Positions 25,133 through 34,537 are shown, counted from the stretch's first letter. The stretch is DNA of 64,000 nucleotides from Micromonospora sp. NBC_01796 (GCF_035917455.1 NZ_CP109078.1:558001-622000); one strand, 5' to 3'. Notes: generated from the letters alone by a model not told the origin. A program made the numbers and translations.

Positions 25133-25526
25133 AGTTGCCCACCTGACTGGCGTCGCTGGACTGGTCGCTGGTCGAACCGCCGGCCGGGGTACTCATCCCG
25201 CCGGTGGTCGCGTCACCGGTGGTGGTCGGTGCCACCTTGCCCTTGCCCCGTGGCGGGCCGGTCCGGCGAACACTCGCCGGGCCGGCGGTGCCGCCGGTGG
25301 TGGTCACCATGCCCCGTGGTGTCCGGGTCGGGCCACCGTCGCGCCAGACGCCGGTATCCGCCTTCGCGTCCGCCGGGTCGTCGACGTCCCGTGACTGGGC
25401 CTCCCGCCGTTCGTCTCCCGGCAGGGTCACCTCGTCCGTAGCGGCTGGCCCGTACTCGCCCCGACCGACCCGATCCTCGGCCCGCCGGGTCGATTGTCGT
25501 TTCTCGTCGTCTCCGCGCACGTTCAC
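25119..25526 (-). CDS. Hypothetical disordered hydrophilic protein
   Basis: This 135-residue product is not a recognised family. It is rich in Arg, Asp, Gly, Thr and Ser with almost no hydrophobic core and is probably intrinsically disordered. The GTG at 25526 has GAGGTGG close upstream (short spacing). The last 14 bp overlap the 3' end of the HelD-like gene on the other strand. Support comes only from the open frame, the ribosome site and the lack of any other gene here. It may be a false gene. Confidence 0.45.
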   Translation of the reverse strand: MNVRGDDEKRQSTRRAEDRVGRGEYGPAATDEVTLPGDERREAQSRDVDDPADAKADTGVWRDGGPTRTPRGMVTTTGGTAGPASVRRTGPPRGKGKVAPTTTGDATTGGMSTPAGGSTSDQSSDASQVGNFTDR

Positions 25527-25746
25527 ACCACCTCAATGGGAAGCCATCCGTACCGGTTGCCTGCCCGTGCGGCGGCCCGCTAAACGGTTCCCGACCCGGC
25601 CCTGACCTGGGACGAAGCCAATCGAGGACCGGCCGTTTGCCGGAAAGTGCGTCGGGTAGCCAGGTGGTGCCGCCCTCACCTCGGGCCGATTGGTTCGTGG
25701 CCGAGGGAGCGTTCGGAAAGCCTCATCGAATCCTGAGGAGGAAAAG

Positions 25747-26136
25747 ATGAGTACGCAGACTCCGTCCAGGTCGCAACGACCGATGTCGGACCAGCCCACG
25801 ATGAACCGGCCCATGTCGGACCAGCAGCACATGCAGGGGTACGACATGGACATGTCGGATCGGCACGCCGGTTACGACCAGCCTGTGGGGCGACGTGGTG
25901 GCAAGCCGGGTAGCGAGACCAAGCCCGCCTTCCTCACCACCGAGTTCTACGTCTTTCTGGCAGCCGTCGGTGGCGTGATCGCCGCCTCGGTAATCATCGG
26001 CAACGACAACGCGGGCCTCGATGTGTTCCGCGCTGACCGGGCCTGGTTCTTCATCGCCCTGCTGAGCATCGGTTACATGCTCAGCCGTGGTATCGCGAAG
26101 GCCGGCAGCTCGTGGCGTCGCGGTGGCAACCGCTAA
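25747..26136 (+). CDS. Small membrane protein with two TM segments
   Basis: A 129-residue protein of unknown function. The first 55 residues are hydrophilic and rich in Met, Gln, Asp and Ser, with the near-repeat RPMSDQP / RPMSDQQ. Two membrane segments follow (about residues 68-85, FYVFLAAVGGVIAASVII, and 98-115, AWFFIALLSIGYMLSRG). The C-terminus is basic. The ATG at 25747 has GAGGAGG about 5 nt upstream, a strong site. Similar small two-pass proteins are common in actinomycetes but uncharacterised. It is convergent with the Spo0M gene and shares a strong terminator with it. Confidence 0.75.
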   Translation: MSTQTPSRSQRPMSDQPTMNRPMSDQQHMQGYDMDMSDRHAGYDQPVGRRGGKPGSETKPAFLTTEFYVFLAAVGGVIAASVIIGNDNAGLDVFRADRAWFFIALLSIGYMLSRGIAKAGSSWRRGGNR

Positions 26137-26191
26137 CCACGAGGGCGCCTTCGGGCGTGACCGGAAACGGTCCACTCCCTGAGCATCACGG

Positions 26192-26228
26192 TGCCGCGGT
26201 CGTCAGGTTCTCCCTGGCGACCGCGGCA
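26192..26228. terminator. Strong bidirectional terminator
   Basis: Perfect 11-bp arms TGCCGCGGTCG / CGACCGCGGCA (26192-26202 / 26218-26228), extended inward by a T-G pair and CAGG/CCTG, with loop TTCTC. It lies between the convergent small membrane protein and Spo0M genes. Confidence 0.8.
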
Positions 26229-26278
26229 TCCGCACGTCTTCTTCTCGAACCGGCTCCGGCTGCCCGAAGCGGCACCGA

Positions 26279-27226
26279 CTACTCCTCGAAGTCGCCGCCA
26301 CCGTCGTCGCCGCCGAACGCGTCCTCCAGCATCTCGCCCGCGAGCAGGCCGCCGCCGAAGCCGAGCGCGGCACCGGCGACAGCGCCGCCCATCCCGCCGT
26401 GACCACCGCGACCGCCGTGGTACCCGTGGCCGCCCTGCTTGGCCCGGCTGCCGTAACCGGAGATCGTCTCGTTCAGCCAGGCGTCGACCTGACGGGTCCA
26501 GTCGACCGCCTCGGCACCGGCATGCTGTACGGAGTAGCGGCCGAAGCTGTCGTGGCCACCGGTGAAGAACCCGCCCCGCTTGTCACACTCGATGATCACG
26601 TCGACGCTGTACTGGTTGGTCACGAAGGTGAGCTCGACCTCGCGTACGACGTGCGCGTACTGCGGGGCGGCGAAGAACTCGATCTCCTGGTAGAACGGGA
26701 GCGTCTGCTGGACCCCACGGATGTGACCGCGTTCCAGGTCGGCACCCTTGAACCGGAACCCGAGCTGGTTGAACGCCCCGAGGATCCGCTCGTGCACCGG
26801 CAGGGGGTGCACCGACACCTGGTCGAGGTCACCCTTGTCCACCGCGCGGGCGATCGCCAGCTCGGTACGCAGTCCCATGGTCATGCCGTGCAGGCGCTGA
26901 CCGTAGACGTCGGTGATCGGGGTCTCCCACGGCACCGGGAGCTGGAACGGGATGCTGAGCTGCTGGCCGGCGGCGAGCTGGAGCGCCCCGGTGACCGGCA
27001 GCCGGTGGAACTCCATCGTGCCGGCGTACTCGTGGTCGCCGGACTCCATCTCGACCCGGGTGACCAGGGCGAGGCTGATGTGTTCGATATTGGCCGCGGC
27101 GTCCCCACCGCGGAGGTTGACCTGGCCGTCGAGCACCAGACCGGGCCGGGTGTTCGGGTTGGACAACACCGTGTCCACGCTCGGACCACCGACACCGAGG
27201 GCGCTTAACATCTTCTTGAAGACCAT
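26279..27226 (-). CDS. Spo0M-family sporulation-control protein
   Basis: A 315-residue arrestin-like protein of the Spo0M (SpoOM) family. It starts MVFKKMLSALGVGGPSVDTVL, the usual family opening. Two beta-sandwich domains follow (GLVLDGQVNLRGG, IPFQLPVPWETPI; IEFFAAP, ELTFVTNQYSVDVIIECDKRGGFF). In Bacillus, Spo0M influences sporulation and cell division. The final 65 residues are a Gly/His-rich tail (GGHGYHGGRGGHGG) and a short acidic end. The ATG at 27226 was preferred over an in-frame ATG at 27241; neither has a strong ribosome site. It is divergent from the NACHT-LRR gene across 201 bp. Confidence 0.9.
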   Translation of the reverse strand: MVFKKMLSALGVGGPSVDTVLSNPNTRPGLVLDGQVNLRGGDAAANIEHISLALVTRVEMESGDHEYAGTMEFHRLPVTGALQLAAGQQLSIPFQLPVPWETPITDVYGQRLHGMTMGLRTELAIARAVDKGDLDQVSVHPLPVHERILGAFNQLGFRFKGADLERGHIRGVQQTLPFYQEIEFFAAPQYAHVVREVELTFVTNQYSVDVIIECDKRGGFFTGGHDSFGRYSVQHAGAEAVDWTRQVDAWLNETISGYGSRAKQGGHGYHGGRGGHGGMGGAVAGAALGFGGGLLAGEMLEDAFGGDDGGGDFEE

Positions 27227-27353
27227 GGGCTTTGACACCATCCACCGTGGATCGACGTACGACGTACTACACGGTAGTTGTCGTCCCTGTGAGATCGCTG
27301 AGAGCAGCCGGATCGTCACCTGTACGTATCCGGACGTGAAAATCCGTCATCGA

Positions 27354-27383
27354 TGGACCCGACTGGCGCTCGGACGATAGGTT
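27354..27383 (+). promoter_or_regulatory. Possible promoter of the NACHT-LRR gene
   Basis: TGGACC (27354-27359) and TAGGTT (27378-27383) are spaced 18 bp, giving a transcript start about 37 nt before the GTG at 27428, which leaves room for its GGAGG site. The match to consensus is partial. Confidence 0.3.
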
Positions 27384-27427
27384 GCCAGCCGTCGCGGTGT
27401 GGCGACTCTCGGCTGATGGAGGCGGGC

Positions 27428-30400
27428 GTGACCGGTGTCGAACAGGTGCTGATGAAGCTCGGCTCGACGATCGTGACGACCGCCTGCAAGTCGTGGTTGA
27501 CCGACCGGCAACGCCGGGCCGAGGCCCGCCTGCCACTGTCCGAGCTGATCAACCGGCGCCTCACCGACGAGTTCGACCGGCGCAAGCTGCACCGCGAGAT
27601 CGAGGCGATGACCGACGCGGTGGCCCACCGGCTCACCGGACTGACCAAGGCCCGCAGCCTGCCCGAACACGAGCGACAGGCCGCGCTCGACGCCGTGGTC
27701 GACGCCTTCACCAGGGTCGGTGCCACCGACGAGGCGTTCTTCGCGGCCGACGCGGACGGCTCGAAGCTCGCCAGCGCGATAAGGAGCGGTGCGGCGGACA
27801 CTCCGGACCGGGCTGGTCTCGGCGAAGTCGGCCGGCGGATGTACGACCTGGTGCTGGACGAGTGCTGCGACGTCTACGCCCAGACCGTGATCCACCTGAA
27901 CTCGTTCGCGCCACGGGCGACCACGGAGGTACTGGCCCGACTGACCAGTCAGGGCACCCAGCTCAACGGAATGGGCGAATACCTCACCCGGATCCTCGCC
28001 CGGCTGCCCGTTCGGAGCCTGGACGCGCCCAGCGGCACCGACCTGGACGAGGAGTTCCGTCGCCGTTACCTGACCCAGGTCAGCACGGTGCTGGACGAGT
28101 TGGAACTGCTCGGCGTCGACGTCCGGCAGTACCGGCCCCGGACCACCCTGAGCGTCGCGTACGTCAGCCTGACGGTGAGCGAGACGGGGCAGCGTCGACT
28201 GCTGCCCCGGCGGGGACCGCGCCCCGACGGCTGGCTACCCGGCTCTTTGCGGCGCGGGGAGGACACCGATCCGGAGCTGGCCGAGTCGGGCGCGGTACGG
28301 GTCGAAGCGGCCCTGGGTCGCTCCCACCGGACCCTGATCCGGGGCGAGGCCGGCTCGGGCAAGACGACCATCCTGCGCTGGTTGGCGATCACCGCCGCCC
28401 GGGGCGCGTTCACCGGGGAACTCGCCGACTGGAACGGGCTGGTGCCGTTTCTCGTTGTCCTGCGCCGCTACCCGGATCGTCCTTTGCCCTCCCCCGAGCA
28501 ACTGGTCAGCGCCACCACGACTGCGCTCGCCGGGCTCGCACCGCTGGGCTGGACCCATCGCCAACTCGCCCTCGGTCAGGCGCTGCTCCTGGTCGACGGG
28601 GTGGACGAACTGCCGGCGAGTGCCCGGCGGCGGGTCCGGGAGTGGCTGCGTGAGCTGCTCACGGCGTACCCGATGATCCGGGTCGTGGTGACCTCGCGCC
28701 CGGCGGCGGCCACCGCGCGCTGGCTGTCGGCGGAGGATTTCGGCAGCACGGTCCTGGAACCGATGAGCCCGGCGGACGTACGGGCGCTGGTCAGCCACTG
28801 GCACCGCGCGGTCCGCGACTCCGGTGACCTGCCGTGCCCGGTCGAGGAACTTTCCCGGTACGAGCACACGCTGATCGGCCGGCTGGATGCGAGCGCACAT
28901 CTGCACGCGCTGGCCACCACTCCACTGCTCTGCGCCATGCTCTGCGCGCTCAACCTGGACCGGCGCACCCACCTGCCACCGGACCGGATGAGCCTCTACG
29001 CCGCCGCCGTCGACCTGCTGCTCCAGCGACGGGACGTCGAGCGGGACATCGTCTGGTCGGACCTCGCCCTGACCGGCCGGGACAAGCTCAACCTGATGCA
29101 GTACGTCGCCTGCCGGATGTCGATCAACGGCGAGTCGGAGACCCCCCGCGAACGGGTGGTCGAACGGCTGGGCCACAAGATCGCCTCCATGCCGCAGGTC
29201 GACGCCGATCCCGAGCTGACCTTCGACTATCTGCTCGAACGCGGTGGTCTGATCCGGCAACCGGTGCCGGGTCGGGTCGACTTCGTGCACCGGACGTTTC
29301 AGGAGTACCTGACCGCCCGCGAGGTCGCCGATCTCGGGGACATGGGCATGCTGGTCGAGCGGGCCCACCGCGACACCTGGCGGGAGACCATCATCCTCGC
29401 CGCCGGCCAGGCGAACGCCCGCTCCCGCGACGAGCTGATTGCGGGCATCCTGCGCCGGGCCGAGACCGAGCCGGACCAGCGGCGGGTGCTGCGGCTGGTC
29501 GCCGCCTCCTGCCTGGAGACCGTTCCGGCGCTGGAGCCGGAACTGCTGGGCGAGGTGCGGTCCGCGATCGACGCGCTGGTCCCACCTCGGACCCCCGCCG
29601 AGGCTCGTACGCTGGCTGCCGTCGGGGAGCCACTGCTCCGGCACCTGCCGCCGACGCTCGACGGCCTGACCGCGAAGGCCGCAGCCCACACCGTACGGAC
29701 CGCCGCCCTGGTCAACGGCCCGCAGTCACTGGGCCGTCTGGCCGGCTACGCGGCCGATCCACGCGCCGAGGTGCAGCAGGAGCTGATCCGGGTCTGGGAC
29801 TATTTCGATCCCCACGAATACGCCCAACAGGTGCTCGCCGACGCACCGCTGCTGGAGGGGTGTCTCGATCTGGCCAACCTCTCCTTGCTTCCGGCGCTAC
29901 CGCACCTACGCCGGCTGGCCCACCTGGACCTGGTCACCGTAAAGGTGCTCGACCTCACCGAACTGGACGACGTGCCCCATCTCCGGGACCTTGCCCTGCT
30001 GGCGGGAACGCGCAGCCCGATCAAGCAACTGAAGCAACATGCGGGCCTGCGCTACCTGTACGTGTCCTCCTCCGCCGGGGCGGTTGCGCTGAACCCGGAG
30101 GAGTTATCTGAACTGGCACAGCTTGCCCACCTCTGCCTCTGGCAAGTTCGGAAACTCACCGCGATCTCGTTCGTATCCGAACTCACCAACCTCAGGTCAC
30201 TCATGCTGAACTCGCTCGACAACGTCACCGACTACACGCCTCTCGACAATCTGCCGGCCCTCACCGACCTCTCGCTGCACAGCCCGCGAATCGACTTCTA
30301 CACCAGGACCGCACTGCTGCACCGCCTGACCGCACTCACGCTGAGCGGCGTGGGCGCGCCACCCGACGGGATCTCCGAACTTGTCGGCAAGGCACCGCAG

Positions 30401-30760
30401 CTCGAACATCTGACCCTCGGCGGCTGCAACTGGGTGGAAAGCACAACGCCGCTGACCACGCTGACGGCGCTCAAAAGGCTCAGTCTCCCCCGTACGCGGG
30501 TGTCTGAGCTGGGTCCGCTGGCCGAACTGACCCAGTTGCGGCACGTGGACCTGGAGGGTTGTACGGCGGTCACCAGCCTCGCTCCGCTGGCCGGTCTGCC
30601 GCATCTGTCGTCGCTGTCGATCGCAGGGATCGCGCGTGGCACGGACCTGTCGCCGTTCGCCGGCCGGCGCGGTCTCACCATCACCCTCGGCAAGGGTCAG
30701 GATGTGCGCGGTCTCGACCGGCTCGGCTCGGGCGTGCGGGTGCTTGTTCGCGGCTACTGA
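27428..30760 (+). CDS. NLR-like NACHT ATPase with helical N-terminus and LRRs
   Basis: A 1110-residue STAND ATPase built like an animal NLR. Residues 1-290 are mostly helical and resemble the NACHT N-terminal helical (NNH) domains of bacterial NACHT proteins. The NACHT module has Walker A GEAGSGKTTILRW (about 306-318), Walker B LLLVDGVDELP (about 385-395) and sensor VVVTSRP. The winged-helix mark FVHRTFQEYLTAREV is near 618-632. Leucine-rich repeats run from about 805 to the end (LKRLSLPRTRVSELGPLAEL, LRHVDLEGCTAVTSLAPLAGL). Bacterial NACHT proteins of this type (bNACHT) defend against phages by oligomerising on a trigger. No separate effector gene is adjacent. The GTG at 27428 has GGAGG 5 nt upstream; an ATG at 27416 is in frame. 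Function in immunity is an inference. Confidence 0.85.
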   Translation: MTGVEQVLMKLGSTIVTTACKSWLTDRQRRAEARLPLSELINRRLTDEFDRRKLHREIEAMTDAVAHRLTGLTKARSLPEHERQAALDAVVDAFTRVGATDEAFFAADADGSKLASAIRSGAADTPDRAGLGEVGRRMYDLVLDECCDVYAQTVIHLNSFAPRATTEVLARLTSQGTQLNGMGEYLTRILARLPVRSLDAPSGTDLDEEFRRRYLTQVSTVLDELELLGVDVRQYRPRTTLSVAYVSLTVSETGQRRLLPRRGPRPDGWLPGSLRRGEDTDPELAESGAVRVEAALGRSHRTLIRGEAGSGKTTILRWLAITAARGAFTGELADWNGLVPFLVVLRRYPDRPLPSPEQLVSATTTALAGLAPLGWTHRQLALGQALLLVDGVDELPASARRRVREWLRELLTAYPMIRVVVTSRPAAATARWLSAEDFGSTVLEPMSPADVRALVSHWHRAVRDSGDLPCPVEELSRYEHTLIGRLDASAHLHALATTPLLCAMLCALNLDRRTHLPPDRMSLYAAAVDLLLQRRDVERDIVWSDLALTGRDKLNLMQYVACRMSINGESETPRERVVERLGHKIASMPQVDADPELTFDYLLERGGLIRQPVPGRVDFVHRTFQEYLTAREVADLGDMGMLVERAHRDTWRETIILAAGQANARSRDELIAGILRRAETEPDQRRVLRLVAASCLETVPALEPELLGEVRSAIDALVPPRTPAEARTLAAVGEPLLRHLPPTLDGLTAKAAAHTVRTAALVNGPQSLGRLAGYAADPRAEVQQELIRVWDYFDPHEYAQQVLADAPLLEGCLDLANLSLLPALPHLRRLAHLDLVTVKVLDLTELDDVPHLRDLALLAGTRSPIKQLKQHAGLRYLYVSSSAGAVALNPEELSELAQLAHLCLWQVRKLTAISFVSELTNLRSLMLNSLDNVTDYTPLDNLPALTDLSLHSPRIDFYTRTALLHRLTALTLSGVGAPPDGISELVGKAPQLEHLTLGGCNWVESTTPLTTLTALKRLSLPRTRVSELGPLAELTQLRHVDLEGCTAVTSLAPLAGLPHLSSLSIAGIARGTDLSPFAGRRGLTITLGKGQDVRGLDRLGSGVRVLVRGY

Positions 30761-30795
30761 CCGGCAGATTGGACCGCAACGCGTCGGCCGATGCC

Positions 30796-31236
30796 TCAGC
30801 CGAGCGTGAGGTCGACGGTGGCGGTCTGGCCGACGGTCACCGTGGCGGTCTGTGGAGCGGCGTGACCGGAAACGGCTGCACCGGCCGCGGGCCGGGCCTG
30901 GAACTCGTACCGGCCGGGTTCGAGGGTCCAGTGGAAGACGCCCTTGTCGTCGCTGACCACCACCAGTTCCGGGATCGCCCTGGCCGGGTCGTCCAGCGAC
31001 TTCGGGGCGACCGCGACACCGGCGACGGGTGAGCCGTCGGCGGCGAGGACGCGGCCGGTGACCGTACCCCGGTTGGTGGCGCGGCCGGAGTCGGCCGCCG
31101 GGTCGGACGCGGAGATCGGCGAGTCGCCACCCGGCCCGCCGGCCGAGCCGGGCGCGTTGCCGGGTTGGGCGCAGGCCGAGAGTACGGCGACCGCGAAGAC
31201 CGCGGAGACGAGTACACGAGCATGAGTTGAGCGCAT
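30796..31236 (-). CDS. Lipoprotein with carboxypeptidase-regulatory-like fold
   Basis: A 146-residue lipoprotein. The signal has a hydrophobic core and lipobox VLSAC near residues 17-21. A Gly/Ala/Ser-rich linker follows. The C-terminal beta-sandwich (about 60-146) reads RGTVTGRVLAADGSPVAGVAV, GVFHWTLEPGRYEFQARP and TATVTVGQTATVDLTL. This is the prealbumin-like CarboxypepD_reg/CnaB pattern found as an extracellular add-on domain. It would sit on the outer face of the membrane; its partner is unknown. The ATG has AAGGAG 6 nt upstream. It converges on the NACHT-LRR gene, 35 bp apart. Confidence 0.78.
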   Translation of the reverse strand: MRSTHARVLVSAVFAVAVLSACAQPGNAPGSAGGPGGDSPISASDPAADSGRATNRGTVTGRVLAADGSPVAGVAVAPKSLDDPARAIPELVVVSDDKGVFHWTLEPGRYEFQARPAAGAAVSGHAAPQTATVTVGQTATVDLTLG

Positions 31237-31327
31237 TGGTAGCTCCTTATGATGATCTGAACCATATGACGTACGGGGGGGCCACTCCGGTTCCGTCGCG
31301 ATGACAGTCGGTGAGCGGACAGGCGGA

Positions 31328-31355
31328 TGGGCCGGAGGTTGGTTCCCCCGGCCCA
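31328..31355 (-). terminator. Hairpin after the V8-like protease gene
   Basis: Perfect 8-bp arms TGGGCCGG / CCGGCCCA (31328-31335 / 31348-31355), 14 bp beyond the stop at 31369 on the minus strand. Confidence 0.5.
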
Positions 31356-31368
31356 CCCATCTGATCGG

Positions 31369-32343
31369 TCAGGCAGCCTTCCAGGCCTGCAGGTTGTTGA
31401 ACCTCGCCTCGGTGATGCGGGTTCCGTGGTTGTACGTGTTGTGCGGGTACCCGATGTGCGGGAAGCCGTACGCGTGGATCCCCATCGAGCAGTAGCCGGT
31501 GCACCACGAGCTGCCCGCCGCCCGGAGCTGGTAGATCGGGCTGCCGCTCATGCCACCGGTGGTGTCGTTGCTGTAGAAGATCTGGTTCGCCTGGCTCACC
31601 GCGACCGTGCGGGCCACCGAGTCGCCCCGCCACTGCTGGCCGAAGGGCTTCTCACCCGGGTAGCCGTTGATCAGGGTGCTGGCACCGGCGAGACTCGCCG
31701 CCTGCCACCAGTAGCCGAACCAGCCGGTGCTGTAGCCGATGGTGCAGTTGAGCTTGATCGCACCGTAGTCGTACGCCTCGTCGCCGCTGACCGTCCAGCC
31801 GGTGACCGAGTAGAGCTGACGCACCGAGCACGATCCGTACGGCGCCGAGGCACCGTTGCGGGCCGGCCAGATGGTGAGCTGTCCGGTGTACCACGAACCG
31901 CCGCTGCCGCCGGTGTGCACGCAGTGCCCGGCGGTGGCCACGATGTCGGGGCCGTACATCCAGCCGGTGCAGTGCGCACCACCACTCCGCGTGATCATGA
32001 CGACGGCACGGGCCGGGAACGACGTGGTCGGGTTGATCCTGATCCGGTTGTCCGGACCGAAGATCGACTCCGTACCGAGGGCGGTGGTCGAGGAGCCGCT
32101 CGGCGCGGTCAGGTTCGCGCCCACCATCTTGCCGGTGCCGGCGAAGCCGGAAACGCCGCCGATCGCGGCCCGGCTCGGCACCGACATACGCGAACCGTCG
32201 CTGGCCACCGGTGTGTCGGGACGGACCGAGGCCCGTTCCGCGCTCGCCGGGGCGGTGGCGACGGTCAGACCGGTGGCCATGATGGTCACGATGACCGTCA
32301 TCCCGCGCACCCAGGTTCGACCGAGCCCTTTTCTTGTGTTCAT
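31369..32343 (-). CDS. Secreted trypsin-fold serine protease (glutamyl endopeptidase-like)
   Basis: A 324-residue exported protease. The signal peptide ends near APASA (about residue 35), followed by a pro-segment. The S1 triad is His140 (IVATAGHCVH), Asp192 (EAYDYGAIKL) and Ser266 (TGGMSGSPIYQL). The G-x-SGSP form and the compact pattern resemble V8/glutamyl endopeptidases (family S1B). It is likely an extracellular protein-degrading enzyme. The ATG at 32343 has AAGGGAG about 8 nt upstream. A 770-bp non-coding stretch lies upstream. Confidence 0.88.
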   Translation of the reverse strand: MNTRKGLGRTWVRGMTVIVTIMATGLTVATAPASAERASVRPDTPVASDGSRMSVPSRAAIGGVSGFAGTGKMVGANLTAPSGSSTTALGTESIFGPDNRIRINPTTSFPARAVVMITRSGGAHCTGWMYGPDIVATAGHCVHTGGSGGSWYTGQLTIWPARNGASAPYGSCSVRQLYSVTGWTVSGDEAYDYGAIKLNCTIGYSTGWFGYWWQAASLAGASTLINGYPGEKPFGQQWRGDSVARTVAVSQANQIFYSNDTTGGMSGSPIYQLRAAGSSWCTGYCSMGIHAYGFPHIGYPHNTYNHGTRITEARFNNLQAWKAA

Positions 32344-33006
32344 TCGGGAACTCCCTTTCCCTCACGTACCCGGCTCTAATGAGCACGGCGATATTCGGCC
32401 CCGGACCACACGGGCCCGGCCGGATATTCGAACTGATAACGGCGATGATCCGCGACAGACGCCTGCGGGCCATGCCGAATGCCGGTCGTCAACCGGTTGC
32501 CGGTTCAGGCTCCCCGGACAATCTCGACTCGGCACCCCCTTGCGGTGGGCCACTACTCCCACCTGCTGATATCGCTCACTGTAGAGCGACGATTACAGAG
32601 AAGGAAGGGAGCCGCGACGGCTTTACCGGGATATACCGTGTCAGATCCGCGACAAGGAGTTAAATCCCATCGGTACGGTAGAAGTCGCTCTGCCGCCCGG
32701 AATTCGACGAGAGGTGATCATTCACGTTCGCTCCCCCACTGAGCTGCGCGTACCACGCCGGGCGCAGATCCCGGCGGGACCCGCCGTACGGGTCGCCGGG
32801 CCGAATGGGGAGAGCGCCGAACCGGGTCGCGCCCATTCCGCCGCGCCCGTATCCGATGCAGGAACGCGACAACACGCAACCCAATTATCATCGCCTTTCG
32901 GGTGGGTCCAAGGAATGCACCCACCCGTCCTCCAGTGCAGCGATTGCCGGTATGCGAAGGCGACGATCACCCATACCCGCAAACGGCCGGGAACCCGACG
33001 GAAAGG
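32344..33006. other. Long non-coding gap
   Basis: About 660 bp without a supported gene, between the V8-like protease start and the mannanase terminator. Composition is less GC-rich than the flanking genes in several patches (around 32390, 32560-32670 and 32880). Stop codons are frequent and no ribosome site with an adequate frame was seen. It holds the protease promoter and could be decayed sequence. Confidence 0.5.
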
Positions 33007-33043
33007 CCGGTGGCCGGGCCCCGGGAATGGGTCCGGCCACCGG
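33007..33043 (-). terminator. Hairpin after the GH5 mannanase gene
   Basis: Perfect 11-bp arms CCGGTGGCCGG / CCGGCCACCGG (33007-33017 / 33033-33043), 72 bp beyond the mannanase stop on the minus strand. Confidence 0.6.
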
Positions 33044-33115
33044 TGACGGGACCCCGGTCCACCGATCGGTCCCGATGTCGCGCCACCCGAACGGGTCAGC
33101 GCTGGTGGAGGTGCG

Positions 33116-34537
33116 TCAACTCGCCGTACAGCGCAGGGTCGGCACACTGTTGGTGCCGTTCCACGTACCGATGAAGCCGAAGCTCGTCCCGGCACCCGCG
33201 CCGAGACTGCCGTTGTAGCCCACGTTCCGCGCGGTCACCGCCGAACCGCCGCTGGTGACCGTGGCGTTCCAGGACTGGCTGACGGTCTGCCCGTTGCCGA
33301 AGGTCCAGTTCACCGTCCAGCCGCTGATCGCCGCACCGCCAGCGGTCACCCGTACGTCGCCCTGGAAACCGCCCTGCCACTGTCCCGTGACCGTGTACGT
33401 CGCGGTGCAGGTACGCGTCCCCGCGGGCGGGGTGGTCACCGGCGGGGTGGTCGGCGGCGTGGTGGGCGGCCGGGTCGTGGGCGGAGTGGTCGGCGGCGTG
33501 GTCGGCGGGCGGGTGGTGGGCGTGGTCGGCGGGGTGGTCGGGTTGCCGCTGTAGACGCTCGCCTCGCGGGAGGTCTGCCGGATCCCGTTCGCGCCGTTGA
33601 AGATCCGCTGCCCCCAGGAGGTCAGGCTGTTGGCGTCGAAGTTCGTGACCATGTCCAGGTATTCGACGCCGCCGCCGTTCCCGCTCCACGACCAGCCGAT
33701 GTACCCGATCCCGTTGGCCTGGGTGTAGGACATGATCGTGTCCTCGTCCGGGTTGCCGTCGGAGTGGTTGTGGCCGAACTCGCCGACCACGATCGGCAGG
33801 TTGGCGCTGCGGAACCGGCCGAGATAGTCGGTGATCTCGGCGGCGGTGTCGAAGACGCCGTACATGTGGACGCTGAAGACCGTGTTGCGGTCCGGGTCGC
33901 TGTTGAACACCGACTGCGCGTTGTCGCGCATGATGAACTGCCAGTCCTGACCCCAGTGCGGGGCATCCGCCATGATCGTGTGATCGAACCCGGCGTCGCG
34001 CAGCCGGGTGATCGCGTTGCGGGTCGCCGTCGGCCAGGTCGCGCTGACGCTGGCGTTGTTGCCGAACGGCTCGTTGCCGATGTTCAGGATGACGTAGCGC
34101 TCCTGGCCGGCGAGCGCGCTCTGGATGCTGATCCAGTAGCTGACCGCCTGGTCGAGGGTGATCGCCGCGCCCTCCTCGCCGTACCCGGTGGTGTCGTGCA
34201 CCTCCAGTACGCAGATCAGCCGGTTCTGCTTGCAGGTGTTGATCACGCTGGAGACGTCGCTGGCGGTGTTCTGCGTCCAGCGGGCGCCGGAGCTCAGCAC
34301 CACCCGTACGGTGTTCGCGCCGAGCGCCTTGATGCTGGCGAATGAACCGGTTTGGCTGGGGTACCAGGTGTGCGCGTGGCTGACCCCGCGCATCACGAAC
34401 GGATTGCCGTTGGCGTCGAGCAACTGTCCGCCGCTGACCGTGAAGCCGGCGGCGGCGTGCGCCGGCTGGATGAACGCGAGTACGGAGACGAGGACAGCGA
34501 GCAGCGCCGCGACGGCGACGGAGACACGTGTTTTCAT
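33116..34537 (-). CDS. Secreted GH5 beta-mannanase with CBM2
   Basis: A 473-residue exported glycosidase. The signal peptide ends after QPAHA (about residue 28). The GH5 (beta/alpha)8 barrel (about 30-320) starts GFTVSGGQLLDANGNPFVMRGVSHAH, the pattern of GH5 subfamily 8 mannanases. Acid/base Glu156 lies in NIGNEPFGN and nucleophile Glu253 in IVVGEFGHNH. A Pro/Thr linker of PTTPP repeats (about 335-375) leads to a C-terminal CBM2 cellulose-binding domain (CTATYTVTGQWQGGFQGDV, WTVNWTFGNGQTVSQSWNA). It probably cuts mannan in plant cell walls. The ATG has GAGGT 6 nt upstream. A palindrome about 120 bp upstream may be an operator. Confidence 0.92.
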   Translation of the reverse strand: MKTRVSVAVAALLAVLVSVLAFIQPAHAAAGFTVSGGQLLDANGNPFVMRGVSHAHTWYPSQTGSFASIKALGANTVRVVLSSGARWTQNTASDVSSVINTCKQNRLICVLEVHDTTGYGEEGAAITLDQAVSYWISIQSALAGQERYVILNIGNEPFGNNASVSATWPTATRNAITRLRDAGFDHTIMADAPHWGQDWQFIMRDNAQSVFNSDPDRNTVFSVHMYGVFDTAAEITDYLGRFRSANLPIVVGEFGHNHSDGNPDEDTIMSYTQANGIGYIGWSWSGNGGGVEYLDMVTNFDANSLTSWGQRIFNGANGIRQTSREASVYSGNPTTPPTTPTTRPPTTPPTTPPTTRPPTTPPTTPPVTTPPAGTRTCTATYTVTGQWQGGFQGDVRVTAGGAAISGWTVNWTFGNGQTVSQSWNATVTSGGSAVTARNVGYNGSLGAGAGTSFGFIGTWNGTNSVPTLRCTAS

